59,659 nt of DNA from an uncultured Bacilli bacterium (GTDB taxonomy: Bacteria > Bacillota_I > Bacilli_A > RFN20 > CAG-449): contig CANQTY010000001.1 in assembly GCA_947626895.1 (NCBI GenBank), forward strand, positions 66,477 through 126,135, given 5' to 3'. The notes beneath the pieces are model-generated. The model searched no databases, was not told the DNA's origin, and was given only the letters and a program-made list of their open reading frames with translations. The translations under genes were made by a program, and so were the position numbers. Position 1 is the stretch's first letter; each line of letters begins with the position of its first letter. Below, piece after piece: positions 59,587-59,659 of this stretch.

Positions 59587-59659
59587 GTTTTTAGGATTTA
59601 ACACCATAAAATTTAGGATTTAGAAATATTTTCAGTAAAGTTTACTTATAAAATAAGTA

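Overview
AT-rich Bacillota-type (Mollicutes/Erysipelotrichia-like) chromosomal segment using code 11. Left third: two large carbohydrate loci. (a) A leftward pectin/galacturonate operon (about 1-11.0 kb): KDPG aldolase cut by the window edge, PucR/CdaR-type regulator, leaderless GH28, LplB/YtcP-type ABC importer, and five uncharacterised small membrane proteins. (b) A leftward maltodextrin/starch locus (about 15.6-27.5 kb): lipoprotein pullulanase and amylase, MalEFG/MalK with a 951-aa MalF, and a small surface lipoprotein. 4-alpha-glucanotransferase and a HAD phosphatase lie between them, and a leaderless pectinesterase follows. Middle (29-32.3 kb): a small accessory island with two AbiEi/DUF6088-like genes (one split by an in-frame TGA) and a three-gene hipB-hipS-hipT module behind three evenly spaced palindromes. 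Right half: mostly housekeeping genes with Bacillus-like gene order (thiI-nifZ-ezrA, gerM-racE-gerE-uvrC-mutS2-rnhC, rluD-lspA-ileS with a T-box) plus a csoR-copA locus. Right end: three tandem copies (exact 323-bp period) of an unknown ~70-aa gene, then a tRNA-His lacking its 5' acceptor strand. The most interesting signals are a G9 homopolymer filling the -35/-10 spacer of the maltodextrin promoter (candidate phase-variable promoter), the triple operator ahead of hipBST, a copA-copZ fusion retaining an internal Shine-Dalgarno, and the triplicated small genes next to a truncated tRNA-His. All calls come from reading sequence by eye; no searches were run.
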